Positions 54,357-64,000 of a DNA stretch of 64,000 bases are shown here, one piece after another. Source of the stretch: Tipula vernalis (taxonomy: Eukaryota; Arthropoda; Insecta; Diptera; Tipulidae); assembly GCA_958295665.1 (NCBI GenBank), contig OY282560.1, positions 48,980,333 through 49,044,332 on the forward strand, written 5' to 3'. The notes below the pieces were generated by a model. It saw only the letters and a list, made by a program, of their open reading frames with translations, did no database searches and was not told the DNA's origin. Each line of letters starts with the position of its first letter. The stretch's first letter is position 1. The translations under genes were made by a program, and so were the position numbers.

Positions 54357-54996
54357 AAAGAGTTGTACTGAAAATTATATGTCTAATCTCCATGATATGT
54401 ACATATATGGCCTATTTATGGTTCCTTAGCATATCCAAGACCTATCTGGTGGTATATACCGTTAGTGGTATTTATCGCTAGTATCGCCACACAGAATTTA
54501 AGTTTCAACTGGATGCAGTCTACGAAAAGGCTTATTATCTGTAGTGAAAATTATATGTCTTATCTCCATGATACGGATATTGGTTATTTATGGTTTCTTA
54601 GCGCATCCAAGACCTATCTGGTGGTATATATCGTTAGTGTCATTTATTTCTAGTATCGCCACACAGAATTTAAGTTTCAGTTGGGCACAGTCTACGAAAA
54701 GGCTTATAATGTGTAGTGAAAATTATATGTCTTATCTCCATGATATGAATAAGGCCTATTCATGGTTCCTTAGCATATCCAAGACCTATCTGGTGGTATA
54801 TACCGTTAGTGGTATTTTTCTCTATTATCGCCACACAGAATTTAAGTTTCGGTTGCACGCAGTCTACGAAAAGGCTTATTATGTGTACTGAAAATTATAT
54901 GTCTTATCTCCATGATATGAATATGGATTATTTATGGTTCCTTAGCATATTCAAAACCTATATGGTGGTATATATCGTTAGTGTCATTTATCTCTA
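54357..54996 (+). repeat. 172-bp tandem core of foldback element
   Basis: The word 'tatcgccac(a)' recurs at 54482, 54654, 54826 and 54998, i.e. exactly 172 bases apart. Each unit holds 'gaaaattatatgtcttatct', 'atggttccttagcatatcca', 'gacctatctggtggtatata' and 'agtctacgaaaaggcttat'. Because 172 is not a multiple of three, the same peptide-like text appears in successive units in different frames, producing three staggered frames (54465-54653, 54544-54891, 54809-54997) that I do not regard as genes. Confidence 0.9.
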
Positions 54997-55424
54997 GTAT
55001 CGCCATAGAGAATTTAAGTTTAAGCTAGTATTGGCTCTTTATAATTTAAGGTTTCTCCATATCACGTGCGAATTGCATCTAGTATTGGCAGTATATAACT
55101 TAAGGTTTCTTCATAATAAATGGAATACACTACCAACAGAACATACATTAGGATAGCTATGAAAATTTGTAGAATATGTTGAATGGCTTTACTCTTATAG
55201 AAATTAATTTTTTTTATTACAAATATTTTTAAAGAAATTTATTAATTTTCATTTGGATTAAACTTGTTTTATTTTTCGTGTTAGATACATTTGAATTATA
55301 ATATTTTTTTCGGGATGAGCCTACACTTTTTACAAAAATTTACACTTTTTCGGGATAGCTACATTTTATCCGAGAAACGAATCAAAAATTCGGGCTGACA
55401 TTTCACGCTAACTTCACCGACTTC
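54995..55424 (-). repeat. Right inverted arm of foldback element
   Basis: This is the reverse complement of the left arm without the 118-base insertion. The outer end reads 'ttcgggctgacatttcac', 'gctaacttcaccgacttc', which also recalls the TR-x sequences at 47.5-49.8 kb. Confidence 0.88.
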
Positions 55425-57815
55425 ATTCATAAGGGTTAAAATGAGCGGGTTTAATTTGGAAGCACTTTGAGGGCTTTTCATCTGAAAATGACCTTTTAAG
55501 CGAAACCACTGTCAAAAGTGTCGTTGCAATGAGTAGCTTAATTCCTTTACAACCGCAATTTCGTCGATTTCTAACGATGAAATAATTCGTCATAAAGTTT
55601 AGGAATACAGAATTAAATGTTTACAGCGAAATTTGGCAAAATGCATTTATACACGAATAGTAAAAAAATATTAAAATTTCCTGGTGAGCCGGTTAATCGG
55701 AACCGGTTTGCCAACCCTCCGCCATATTTGATTTCTACTTAGCGTCGCTTAGAAATAATAATTACTAAAGCAGTCTCTACTACTCTAATAAGCAAAATAT
55801 TTCAAGTATCGTCCATAATCCTAATTCGCTAATCGTCGTATTAAATTTATTTTTTTAAACGTCCGTCACTGGATAAATTCTAATCCATTATGGTGATGTA
55901 AGTACGCGTTTACGATTACGACCGTAATATTTAGGTCATTAAAAAATATTTATTGATTTAACAAAATGATCGAGCACCAGCAGGTATAAAACAATCATTG
56001 ATAATCGTCTTTCATTAAAATGTCAGGTGCGAGATTAATTGATTTTCGATAGCATCGACCAAATAACACGATCTTCATCATTTGTTATCGGTCAAAATTA
56101 TTAATGATCGTTTGATCGATCGCAGTCTGGTAGATCAAAATTTTGTCTTATACGGAAGATCAAACAAAATATTTGTGGAATGAGTATCCATAAACACGTA
56201 AAACTTTCTTTTCATTTTTTTTTTTGTGTTACTGTTTATTTATTGTTCGTAAAATGGAAATATACAACCGACTTAGCAGAAATATTTTATTAACGAAACG
56301 TAAAAAAAACGCTAACATATAAGACTTAATACAGAAAAAAATGAGGCCAATGTCTTATTGTAATGAATAATATTTTGTTTGTCTTGCTAATTCATAAATC
56401 CACTTGCGTTGAAACAGCAAAATTCTAAAATGTTGGGAAAAGTTATTTTGACTTTTTTATTTGTATAAATGATAAATTGCAAGATATTTAACAATACACT
56501 GTGAGAATATTTCGAATCAATCTACGTGTTTTCGCTTATCTATACGCGATTTTGATAAGATAACAGATATGGCGTTTTTTACATATAAAAAATTTCGCAC
56601 TTTCTTTACTTGGTACTAAGCAAGGTTGTTGTTATTTACAGTAAACGGAAATTGTAACACCAGCATAGTGTGAATATTTGCGTTTACTAATTATCTATAT
56701 ACCGAGATTTTTAATTAAGTAACTAGAGTTGTAATTTAATTGTGATACGACAAAATTTTTATTTGTGTGCAGTTGCCTTGTAACTATTGCCGGTTTTTTG
56801 TGAAATTACTTAAGTATAGCTAGCGGATGCTATTTGGGAAATCCAAAACATAAGGTAATTGAAATGGTTCATTTCCGGTGGATATCTGTTGTAATCTTTT
56901 GCCTACTAATATAATAATTTGGTTTTCTTTAGCGTGCTAAAACCAAAATCGACATCTCTAGATTTCATTTCATCTCATCTGTAATATTTCATTTGGTTAT
57001 CACAGAGTACCCGGATCAGCACAATAACTAATATCTAAACTCCACTTGCTCAATCGAATGACGAAGTAACCCCTTATTAGAAAGATGAACCCAGATCTCG
57101 TTGTTACGATTGTGCCATGTCTTTCTTCTTTGCCTTCAAAGAGTTTAACCCATTCTTCGGTTTTCGGTATAACCGCATGAAGATAATTCTGGAGAAATAT
57201 TAGGAATATAATTTCGCTAAAAATCAGCTCTGCTGATCTCCTGAGATGGCCCGGTTCTCTCAGTAGTAGTCGTAATCGTTGGCAGGAAAGACCTCTTTGA
57301 AGTCGAATGATATTACAGATGATATTCAAATTTTTGTCCTTGTTTTCAAATGTTCCCCTATATTACACTTGCCCCTTCACCATTTTTGCTAATGCGGTTA
57401 GAAATCTCCCTCACTTTTGACACATTCAGAATTTAGCAATTTTAAGTGATCCCCTTCACCTCAGTTTTTTGTGACTTTTGTGACTGCTATTTCTGCCAGT
57501 TACTTTTTAGGCATGACATACCTCTATTTGGCCCTAGCTACGAATAATTTTCAAATGATATTCTTTTCTAATGCTCCGTTATACCCAATAATGAAAGAAG
57601 GTTCATGATTTTCCAAACTTTCGCTCTCCAACCATGATACTGCTCGGTTGGTACTAAATACTACTACGACATCAATATTCTAATCCAAAACTTTGTTCTA
57701 ATTTTGAAAATTCTGCTAAAGGTTGATGCGATATCAACGCCTCCAAATAGCTGATATCACTGCTCTCTCGAGATCCCACTAGGGAGCCAACTAACATTAC
57801 TCTCATCGAAACTAT
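55425..57815. other. No recognised gene
   Basis: The sequence is AT-rich. The minus-strand frame at 57000-57329 (109 codons) is the longest outside repeats; it has no recognisable domain, no splice or promoter context and an Arg/Leu-rich composition of no diagnostic value. It may be a chance frame or part of an unrecognised element 5' of the Jockey copy. Confidence 0.35.
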
Positions 57816-57945
57816 GTAAATCATACACCGAAAGATACACCGAAGATACGGCAGGTACCGGGGAAATCAAATACTAGGGGCGGACCAAAAACTAGCACAC
57901 TGTCATGGGTGACCGTTACTTCTCGTGCTACTTGTGGGAATAAAA

Positions 57946-59398
57946 ATGATAGGAAATAATAATTATAACCTAACGAAATTAGAAAACGAGACGGATGCGT
58001 CTCTAACAGCACCAAATCAATCATCACCGTTGGATGCCGATACCATGGATCCTGAGGGGGACCAACTATTGCAAAATAAAGGGAACAACTTTCCTAAGAG
58101 CACGAAAATGTTGAGATCACCTATTCTAAAGATTCCAAATATAAGCTGCGACAGTCGCGACTGCGTCCAAAGTAACTAATAATAACCCTCAATCTGAGGA
58201 AGTAATCAAAGCTCTAGCCGAGTCTAGACAAGAAAATAAAGAATCTAAAGAAGAAAATTCGGTTGAAGTAGAAGCCCTAAGCCAGGAAAACAACAACAAA
58301 GAAACGGAATGTGGTAACTTAATTGAGTACCAAACCGACGAGGAAGATTTAGAAAGAGAGACCAATTGGATAATGAAAAAGTCAAAACGGGATCTAAAAA
58401 AGCAAAAAACACAGGAAGTAAATTCTTCCAGTAAAAGGAAAGCTGAGTCGTCCCCAGAAATGAACACTAGTGTGAACATATCGGGAGCAAAGGTAAACCA
58501 ATTACCAATTATCAGCAAGACCAAGGAAGAAAAACCACCACCACCAATCAATATCACACATGTTAATAAATTTAGCGATATTCAAGCGCTATTGAAAGAA
58601 GTGACAGAAAAGGAGTATAACGCTAAACAACAACGTCTGGAGGGTAAATATGCCTGATTCAGACAGATATAGAAAACTTTCAACTGTATTGAATGATAAA
58701 GGCCTCCAATGATATACATATGAAGACAAAAATACCAGACCCATTAGAGTAGTTGCTAGGGGTCTACATCAAACATGCACACCAGATGAGATAATTGAAG
58801 ACCTCAAAAGAAAAAATTTAACGATATTAGATGCAGTTAATATGTGTAAAACTGAAAGGAAGTCTACCGGCAAAGGAGGGAGTATAGTTAATAAAATAAA
58901 GTTACCACTATTCACTCTGACCTTTGAAAACTCAAAGAAAATTGAGAACATATTCAACATTAGGAACATCTTGGGAATGGTTGTCCGAATGGAGCCATTG
59001 AAAAAGGCAACAGGGATCATTCGACAATGCAAAAAGTGTCAGGCATACAACCACACGCAAAAATACTGCAATCGTAAAATTAGATGCGTAAAATGTGCGG
59101 GAAAGCATGACACTAAAGAATGCGTGATAGATAAGAACACTCCAGCAAAATGTGGTAACTGCTAAGGAACCCATCCTGCTAGCTATAGAGGGTGTGAAGT
59201 AGCCGAAACACTTCAAAACATGCGAAATAGGACAAACAAAAACCAGCCAAAGAGAGCAACGAAAGAAAAAGTAATCCCGACAAAAACTGTCACTATGTTC
59301 CATATAGTGCGAAAGTGGCAGAGGGATTCTCATACTCACAAGCAGCAAGACAAGGACTACCTGGGCCTACAGATCAAAATGTTGAAATTCAACAAGCT
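57946..59398 (+). pseudogene. ORF1 (Gag-like) of Jockey element
   Basis: An ATG at 57946 starts an N-terminal Asn/Asp/Ser-rich part that frameshifts near 58145. A Glu/Lys-rich, probably disordered part is then open to TGA 58655-58657. Conserved sequence follows with YTYEDKNTRPIRVVARGLH and TPDEIIEDLKRKNLTILDAV (58715-58840), the domain that precedes the knuckles in Jockey ORF1 proteins, then LPLFTLTFEN. The knuckles are CKKCQAYNHTQKYC, CVKCAGKHDTKEC and CGNC-stop-GTHPASYRGC (about 59028-59200). The third is interrupted by TAA 59163-59165. The tail SYSQAARQ lies near 59325. In intact elements this protein coats the element RNA. Confidence 0.85.
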
Positions 59399-59983
59399 AT
59401 GACAACAATGCAAAACACCTTGAATGCTATTGTCAATCGCCTTTCTAAAATAGAAGAAAATATAGAGTTTCTAAACAAGAGACAAGTTAATCTTGAACAA
59501 CAAGTAGGATATCGAGGAAAAATTAAGGAGATTTCTAGCAAAAAAGTTGCTTTATCTTCTGATCCTTCACTCCAAAAAAAAATGAACAAAACACTAAGAA
59601 TATTAACCTGGAATGCTAATGGACTTCTACAGCATCTTCCAGAGCTAGAAATCTTTTTGAATACAGAAAAAATTGATATATGCTTAATAGCAGAGAGCCA
59701 TTTCACTAGAAAGTCTTATGCAAAAATAAAAGGTTACTCTTGTTACCATTCTATACATCCAGCAGAAAGAGCTAGGGGTGGAGCAACAATATTCATCAGA
59801 GAAAACATCAAACACTTCGAAGATGTCAAACTCGAAATAGATACAATGCAAATTGTATCACTTAGCGTGCAACTAAATAATTACAAAAAGCTGCGGGTTG
59901 CTGCGATATATTGTCCACCAAGGCTTAAAAAAGATGATTACCTCTCTTCCCCGGAAAATGTCTTAAGAAGTTGCTACACATAA
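59315..59983 (+). pseudogene. ORF1 tail joined in frame to endonuclease (Jockey ORF2 start)
   Basis: One open frame of 222 codons begins in the ORF1 tail (AEGFSYSQAARQ, coiled-coil-like IVNRLSKIEENIEFLNK). It passes without a stop into LRILTWNANGLLQHLPELEI at about 59597, the N-terminus of the AP endonuclease that nicks target DNA. Recognisable endonuclease marks are WNANG, ICLIAESHFT (catalytic Glu) and GGATIFIRENIKHF, then AAIYCPP. The second half of the domain (the D-F-N-A-x-H and S-D-H-x-P motifs) is missing. A Met at 59582 would be the likely ORF2 start. The in-frame joining may be a product of decay. Confidence 0.82.
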
Positions 59984-60680
59984 TTAACGCAGCTTTTAGA
60001 ATGAAATATGCTCCTCAGCAGTGGAAAATAGCAGAAGTTATTATGATACCTAAGCCTAATAAGCCACCTAATGAGAAAACGTCAAACAGACCTATATCTG
60101 TATTACCATCATTGTCCAAACTCTTCGAAAAATTACTTCTCAAAAGGATGAGACAGACCTCTGATTTAAGAAAGACACCTGTTACCATCGCATCAATTTG
60201 GTTTCAGAGAAACACTCCACCATACAGCAGGTACACAGAGTCACTAACGTGATTGAGAAGGCGCTTGAAAACAAAAAGGTATGTTCTGGAGCTTTCCTTG
60301 ATGTTGCCCAGGCCTTTGACTGAGTCTGGCATCGAGGACTGGAATATAAATTAAATCGCGACCTTCCTAAGCAGTTCAATGAGATATTAATATCATACAA
60401 TCAAGGGAGATATTTCAGAGTGAAATATGAAGGAGAGTTCTCATCACTCAAGAGAATTAAAGCAGGCGTACCACAAGGGAGCGTGCTCGGACGAGTCTTG
60501 TATTTGCTTTATATGAGAGACATACCTATTACTGGAGAAACAGATATTGCAACCTTTGCGGATGATACAGCAATCTTGGCGGTTGGAAGTACAATCGAAG
60601 AAGCAACCAACAAATTACAGCACACTGTGAATGAGATTGACCACTGGATAAAAAAAATGGAGATTAAAATTGAATGAGCT
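59958..60680 (+). pseudogene. Reverse transcriptase of Jockey element
   Basis: The domain starts LLHIINAAFRMKYAPQQWKI and VIMIPKPNKPPNEKTSNRPI, SVLPSLSKLFEKLLLKRM (to about 60150). It then frameshifts and gives ENHSTIQQVHRVTN and AFLDVAQAFD, followed by a TGA at 60320-60322 in place of a codon before VWHRGLEYKL. GVPQGSVLGRVLYLLYM (about 60469) and ATFADDTAILA (about 60552) follow, with both catalytic Asp residues. The frame ends at 60677 by a frameshift in the sequence IKLNE. The RT would copy element RNA at the nicked target. Confidence 0.88.
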
Positions 60681-61140
60681 AAAATCAATTCACACAACAT
60701 TCACCTATCTAAAAGTTGATCACTTACCTATTTACATAAATAGGCAGGAAATACCACATGCGAACACGGCAAAATACCTAGGTATGACGCTCGACGCCAA
60801 GTTAAAATGGAAAGAGCATGTCAAGAAAAATGGCAAGAATTGGATATAAAGTTCAGAAGAATAGAAGAAATAGTGAGCTTACTATTCACAATAAGCTGCT
60901 TTTATAAAGACAAATACTTAAGCCTGTGTGGACCTATGGCATCCAGCTCTGGGGATGCACAAAGAAAACGAACGTTAAAATTATACAAACGTTCCAGAAC
61001 AAAGTACTGCGATGCATTGTCAATAAACCATCTTCGATATCGTGAAATAGGCAAGGGCGAAAAATGTTTGTATATTGACCCAATATTTGAGTCGTGCTTG
61101 CAGCTATTCAGATCCGAAAGTTAAACTTAGGAAATTCTCT
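60660..61140 (+). pseudogene. ORF2 C-terminal region of Jockey element
   Basis: Fragments in different frames read RLKLNELKSIHTTF, HLPIYINRQEIPHANTAKYL, GMTLDAKLKWKEHVKK (to about 60830), WTYGIQLWGCTKKTNVKIIQ and TFQNKVLRCIVNKPS (60930-61035). These are the conserved post-RT segments of Jockey ORF2. A frame at 60807-61124 is a shadow in the wrong frame over this part. The sequence then fades near 61140-61200. Confidence 0.8.
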
Positions 61141-61200
61141 GGAAGAGAGATCATTGTTGGACGCACCTAAAGCTAAATATTGTATGCAAATTACAATTTC

Positions 61201-62035
61201 AAACAAATAAATTTAATTTTGATATGAAATATGATCAAAATATGTAACGTAATTTACCTAGCCCTGAAACCTTATCTTTAATAATACTACTGTGTGATTA
61301 AGGAGATAAGAGAACACTAAAATTTTTCTCCGAAAATTTTTCTGGCTTCCAATTTGCAACATACAGAAATCAATAAATCGTTTATATTAATAAAACTGAA
61401 AAACTTTCACGGAATTTATTTTCAGCTATCGTTCCAAATTTTTGTTTTCAACAATATTCTGTTCTACTAGCAGATAACGTACCACACCGATACGGAATTC
61501 TAATTAAAAATGTCAGGGGAATATAAAAGCAACAGCAAAAAAAATAATAAAATAAAAAAATCAATAAAACCAAACCGATTCGAAATTAATTGATTTTAAT
61601 TAATCAAATCAGTACATACCCACATACTGTGTACAGATACATAAAATTTAGAATATACGTAAATGGGTATATATGTGTATTCTGTACACGTATCAATCGG
61701 TATTCCCATTAGTATGTTTCTACAGTAATAGTGTGTAGAGAATCGTAACACTTGCATTGTCCTTCTACTTCTTAGTGTTTTGTTAGTACGCAAATTTTCC
61801 TTATCACTACTTACTTATGTACTTCTTATCGGTTGGAGCAATAATGCTACTATACTGTCACATTTTTTGGTTTAGCACACGGATTAAAGATGGATTATTG
61901 CGGCAGATATGAGAAAATAAATTGTTGGAATTCTTTTATGTAACGAAGTAATTGCTCCGTTTGATTTGATTTTAAATGAGGGGAAGTTTACTAAATCTTC
62001 GGTCATTATTCACTAATTATTCAACGTTCATCTTT
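61201..62035. other. No recognised gene
   Basis: The sequence is AT-rich. A few poly-A patches near 61535-61570 and 'acatac'-rich words near 61610-61670 are the only structure noticed. Confidence 0.4.
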
Positions 62036-62470
62036 CAGTAAATAACCAGACTATAAAGAGTGAGTGAATAATGATTATATCATGATAGAATACTGAGTAA
62101 TAAAGTATGAATATTGAGAGAAATCATCATTCATCTCATTCATTTGTGAATAAAGAGTTTATTCAGAGTATAATCAGAAAATAAAGAGCGAATAATGAAA
62201 GAATTGTGGGTGAATAATGACTGAATAATCAGTGAATAGTGAGTGAATAATGAGTCAAATCATCACTCAGCAATGAACAACCATTGAATAATCAGTGAAT
62301 ACGATCAGTAAATAATGAGGAAATTTATCATTCACCAGCGAGTGAAAAATTTGTGAACATTGAATAGATAATGAATGGATTAGGATGAGTAATGACTGCA
62401 TATAATGAGTGAATAATTAGTGTACTATATAATCAGTAAAAAATGTTTAAATGATCACAGTACACACAGA
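62036..62470 (+). repeat. Degenerate (GTGAATAATGA)-like minisatellite
   Basis: Words 'gtgaataat', 'gagtgaataatga', 'aatcagtgaat' and 'gaataatcagtga' recur some 20 times with small variations and spacers of 0-15 bases. The repeat is a degraded short-unit array of about 9-11 bases; plus-strand C is rare. Confidence 0.75.
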
Positions 62471-64000
62471 GTGAATAATAACCTTATTTCGACTGGACTA
62501 TAAGTGGTCGTGTCCCGAACCCAGCCAAACCATTTTTTGTATTTTTGTCGCGTATGTTTTAGTTTGAACGTTTGTCTTGGAACTATTTAATTACTGAACG
62601 GGTTTGAGGAATTTTGTTTAAACGTCCTACCGCGTTTGTCGCGTGTAGAATTATAATTTAAGGCATAATTTTGTTTAGGCTTTGAAAAAGTTCAGGAATA
62701 AATTTAAAAATTTTCGTTGTAACAAATTTTTCGTATCAACATATTAGGTTTATTAAAAATGGAGTTTGACATTTCAATAAGACATTTTGTGGTTTAATTT
62801 ACGACACAGATAATAGAGTCTAGTTGTTGTATGTATAGAGAATAGTTGTCTTGTTCATTCCAACAAGTTTCTCAACAATTCTTACAACATGTTATAGAGT
62901 GGATTAGGTATTGTCGTAATTATCATTTGTAAGGTTTCAACATTTACTTGGTACTGGCAACCGAGCTGTAGAATCGATTTCTCCACAAACGAAGAAGCAT
63001 CTCCCAACTAATCTCATTTAATATGTCCAAGACCTGTGACAGTGTTTGGCTTCAGTCATTATTGGTGGAACTTTTTTAAAATATAAGCCATGATAAAGAT
63101 GGTCTGGCCTCAAGTGACATTCCAACTAACGACGTGGTTCGGTTTTTACTTTTTTTTTTAATTGCTCATGTGTACTCTTTTGAACATATGTAGATTGGAC
63201 GAATGTTGATGCATTAAACGAACTATTTCGACTAAATTTCGAAACGATTAAAGAGCGTAAACGAAAGTCATTAGGAGATTTACAACTCCTTTACTAAAAT
63301 ATATCTTCCTATTAGGGAACATATCTTGATCCTAGCTCCATAAAAAGCTTGAAGTCTTTTATACAAACTTATAAATTTTGGAGTCTGGATAAATAAAGAG
63401 ATATTATGTAATATTTGGTATTGTTGTTGAAGGGCGGGCAACTATAATTTCAAACTAGAAAATAAAAGTTGGAATACATTTTTTTTTTTGGGAAATATAA
63501 GTTTTGGATTCTGCGGAGGTAATCTACTAGTTCTAATTCTCAATGTTGTTGTCTTATTGTCGAATTAAGATAAATGAATCAACCAAATTGAAATCATCAA
63601 TTAAAATCCGTTTGACCCATGTAAATCACCATATTATGTGGTAGAGTTTGAACTTGGTCATCGGGAAAGCTCCCATCGTCCAGTCCCTGAGGTGTTCATA
63701 AAACTCCGCTGAACACACCCCATGAATATAATTTTACAACACCCACATTCCGATTGTGGAAGAGAGAAACAAGGGTAAAACAGATTGGTAGAGTGCTGCC
63801 AGATGAGTTTTTGATGCGCCAGCACATATCAAGACTGGCAATATTTTCTTTTTTAGCCTTAGTTACAGTTGGAGTCGCCGTATTTCTAGCCACCCTGAAA
63901 TTTCTTGAGTTTCAGCCATTAAGTCTTTCAAATAATTTCGTAGAAATGCTTCATTGGAAACGGTCGCCTTTTTGTACTCGTGGTTGTGCTAAAGAATGTG
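62471..64000. other. No recognised gene
   Basis: The sequence is AT-rich with a T run near 63150 and 63481. A minus-strand frame at 63696-63893 and another from 63988 to 63865 (the latter with SNEAFLRNYLKDLMAETQEI) have protein-like composition but no family I recognise; they run towards the window edge. Confidence 0.3.

Larger units (their letters stand above)
53810..55424. mobile_element. Foldback-type element with long inverted arms and 172-bp tandem core
   Basis: The two ends are reverse complements over ~430 bases. The left arm runs from 'aagtcggtga' (53811) to about 54356, with one ~118-base insertion, and the right arm from about 54995 to 'tcaccgacttc' (55424). Between them are tandem repeats of exactly 172 bases. 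Over the inner ~300 bases of the arms I count fewer than ten differences. There is no transposase. Long arms plus a repetitive middle are the hallmark of foldback-like non-autonomous DNA elements, so it would depend on an enzyme encoded elsewhere. No certain target duplication: flanks are 'gtcatacat' and 'attcataag'. Confidence 0.8.
57820..61200 (+). mobile_element. Decayed Jockey-clade non-LTR retrotransposon
   Basis: In order on the plus strand: a leader, ORF1 with a C2HC-preceding domain and three zinc knuckles, the N-terminal half of an AP-type endonuclease, a reverse transcriptase lacking its N-terminal part, and the 3' domain. This is the arrangement of Jockey-clade LINE elements. A large block from the second half of the endonuclease into the RT N-terminus is missing. 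Stops and frameshifts occur in both ORFs. No poly(A) tail or target duplication could be seen; the 3' end is placed where coding similarity ends. Confidence 0.88.

Noticed and set aside
54465..54997. Three overlapping plus-strand frames with similar peptides as a repeat protein
   Set aside because: They are the same 172-base DNA repeat read in rotating frames; the period is not a multiple of three, so no repeated protein is encoded.
57000..57329. 109-codon minus-strand frame as a host gene
   Set aside because: No recognisable domain, start context or splice signals; kept only as a note in the gene-free stretch.
58189..58557. 122-codon minus-strand frame as a gene
   Set aside because: It is the exact antisense of the Jockey ORF1 Glu/Lys-rich segment, whose codon bias creates the frame.
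1..64000. CRISPR arrays, bacterial operons or prophage
   Set aside because: No regular short repeats with unique spacers, no ribosome-binding sites or dense ORFs; the coding sequences are eukaryotic retroelements.

Overview
The window is about 64 kb of AT-rich eukaryotic DNA. It has no bacterial-type gene organisation, and every recognisable coding sequence is a decayed transposable element. The element types (several Ty3/Gypsy LTR retrotransposons and one Jockey-clade non-LTR retrotransposon), the many satellite-like arrays and the many stops and frameshifts point to repeat-rich, probably pericentromeric or otherwise heterochromatic DNA of an insect or another arthropod. The species cannot be named from sequence alone.

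Layout: 0.7-6.4 kb, AT-rich repeats ending in a 1.45-kb tandem duplication. 9.3-11.3 kb, a badly decayed Gypsy element (element 1). 11.3-12.6 kb, a ~270-bp satellite (A). 13.0-16.3 kb, a second Gypsy copy of the same broad type (element 2), with an internal deletion in almost every domain. 18.6-24.9 kb, a nest: a small LTR element with ~199-bp LTRs (18910-23130) sits inside an older Gypsy element whose halves flank it. 24.9-26.4 kb, a GAGC/GCTC-rich segment and a G/T-skewed degenerate minisatellite. 26.7-28.8 kb, a widely spaced inverted repeat. 30.0 kb, one short ORF that could be a host exon. 31.6-36.2 kb, satellite B (~305 bp), progressively more uniform towards its right end. 38.6-42.65 kb, satellite C (~167 bp), split by a 5'-deleted LTR element with CsRn1-like pol. 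42.66-43.1 kb, satellite A again, in the opposite orientation. 44.6-45.5 kb, recurring TTCACC...GGTGAA dyads. 47.5-49.8 kb, a tandemly duplicated minus-strand RT/RNase H relic with inverted-repeat modules. 51.4-53.3 kb, satellite D (~178 bp) with an orientation switch. 53.8-55.4 kb, a foldback-type element with long, nearly identical inverted arms and a 172-bp tandem core. 57.8-61.2 kb, a decayed Jockey-type element. 62.0-62.5 kb, a GTGAATAAT-like minisatellite.

No element looks able to move by itself. The retroelements carry stops, frameshifts, deletions and lost catalytic residues. The most striking objects are the foldback element, with arms almost identical over ~300 bp and an arm-specific tRNA-like insertion, and the set of unrelated satellites, three of which have near-nucleosome-length periods (about 167, 172 and 178 bp). 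Together they suggest a region built by repeated transposon nesting and satellite expansion. The only candidates for host coding sequence are short and weakly supported.
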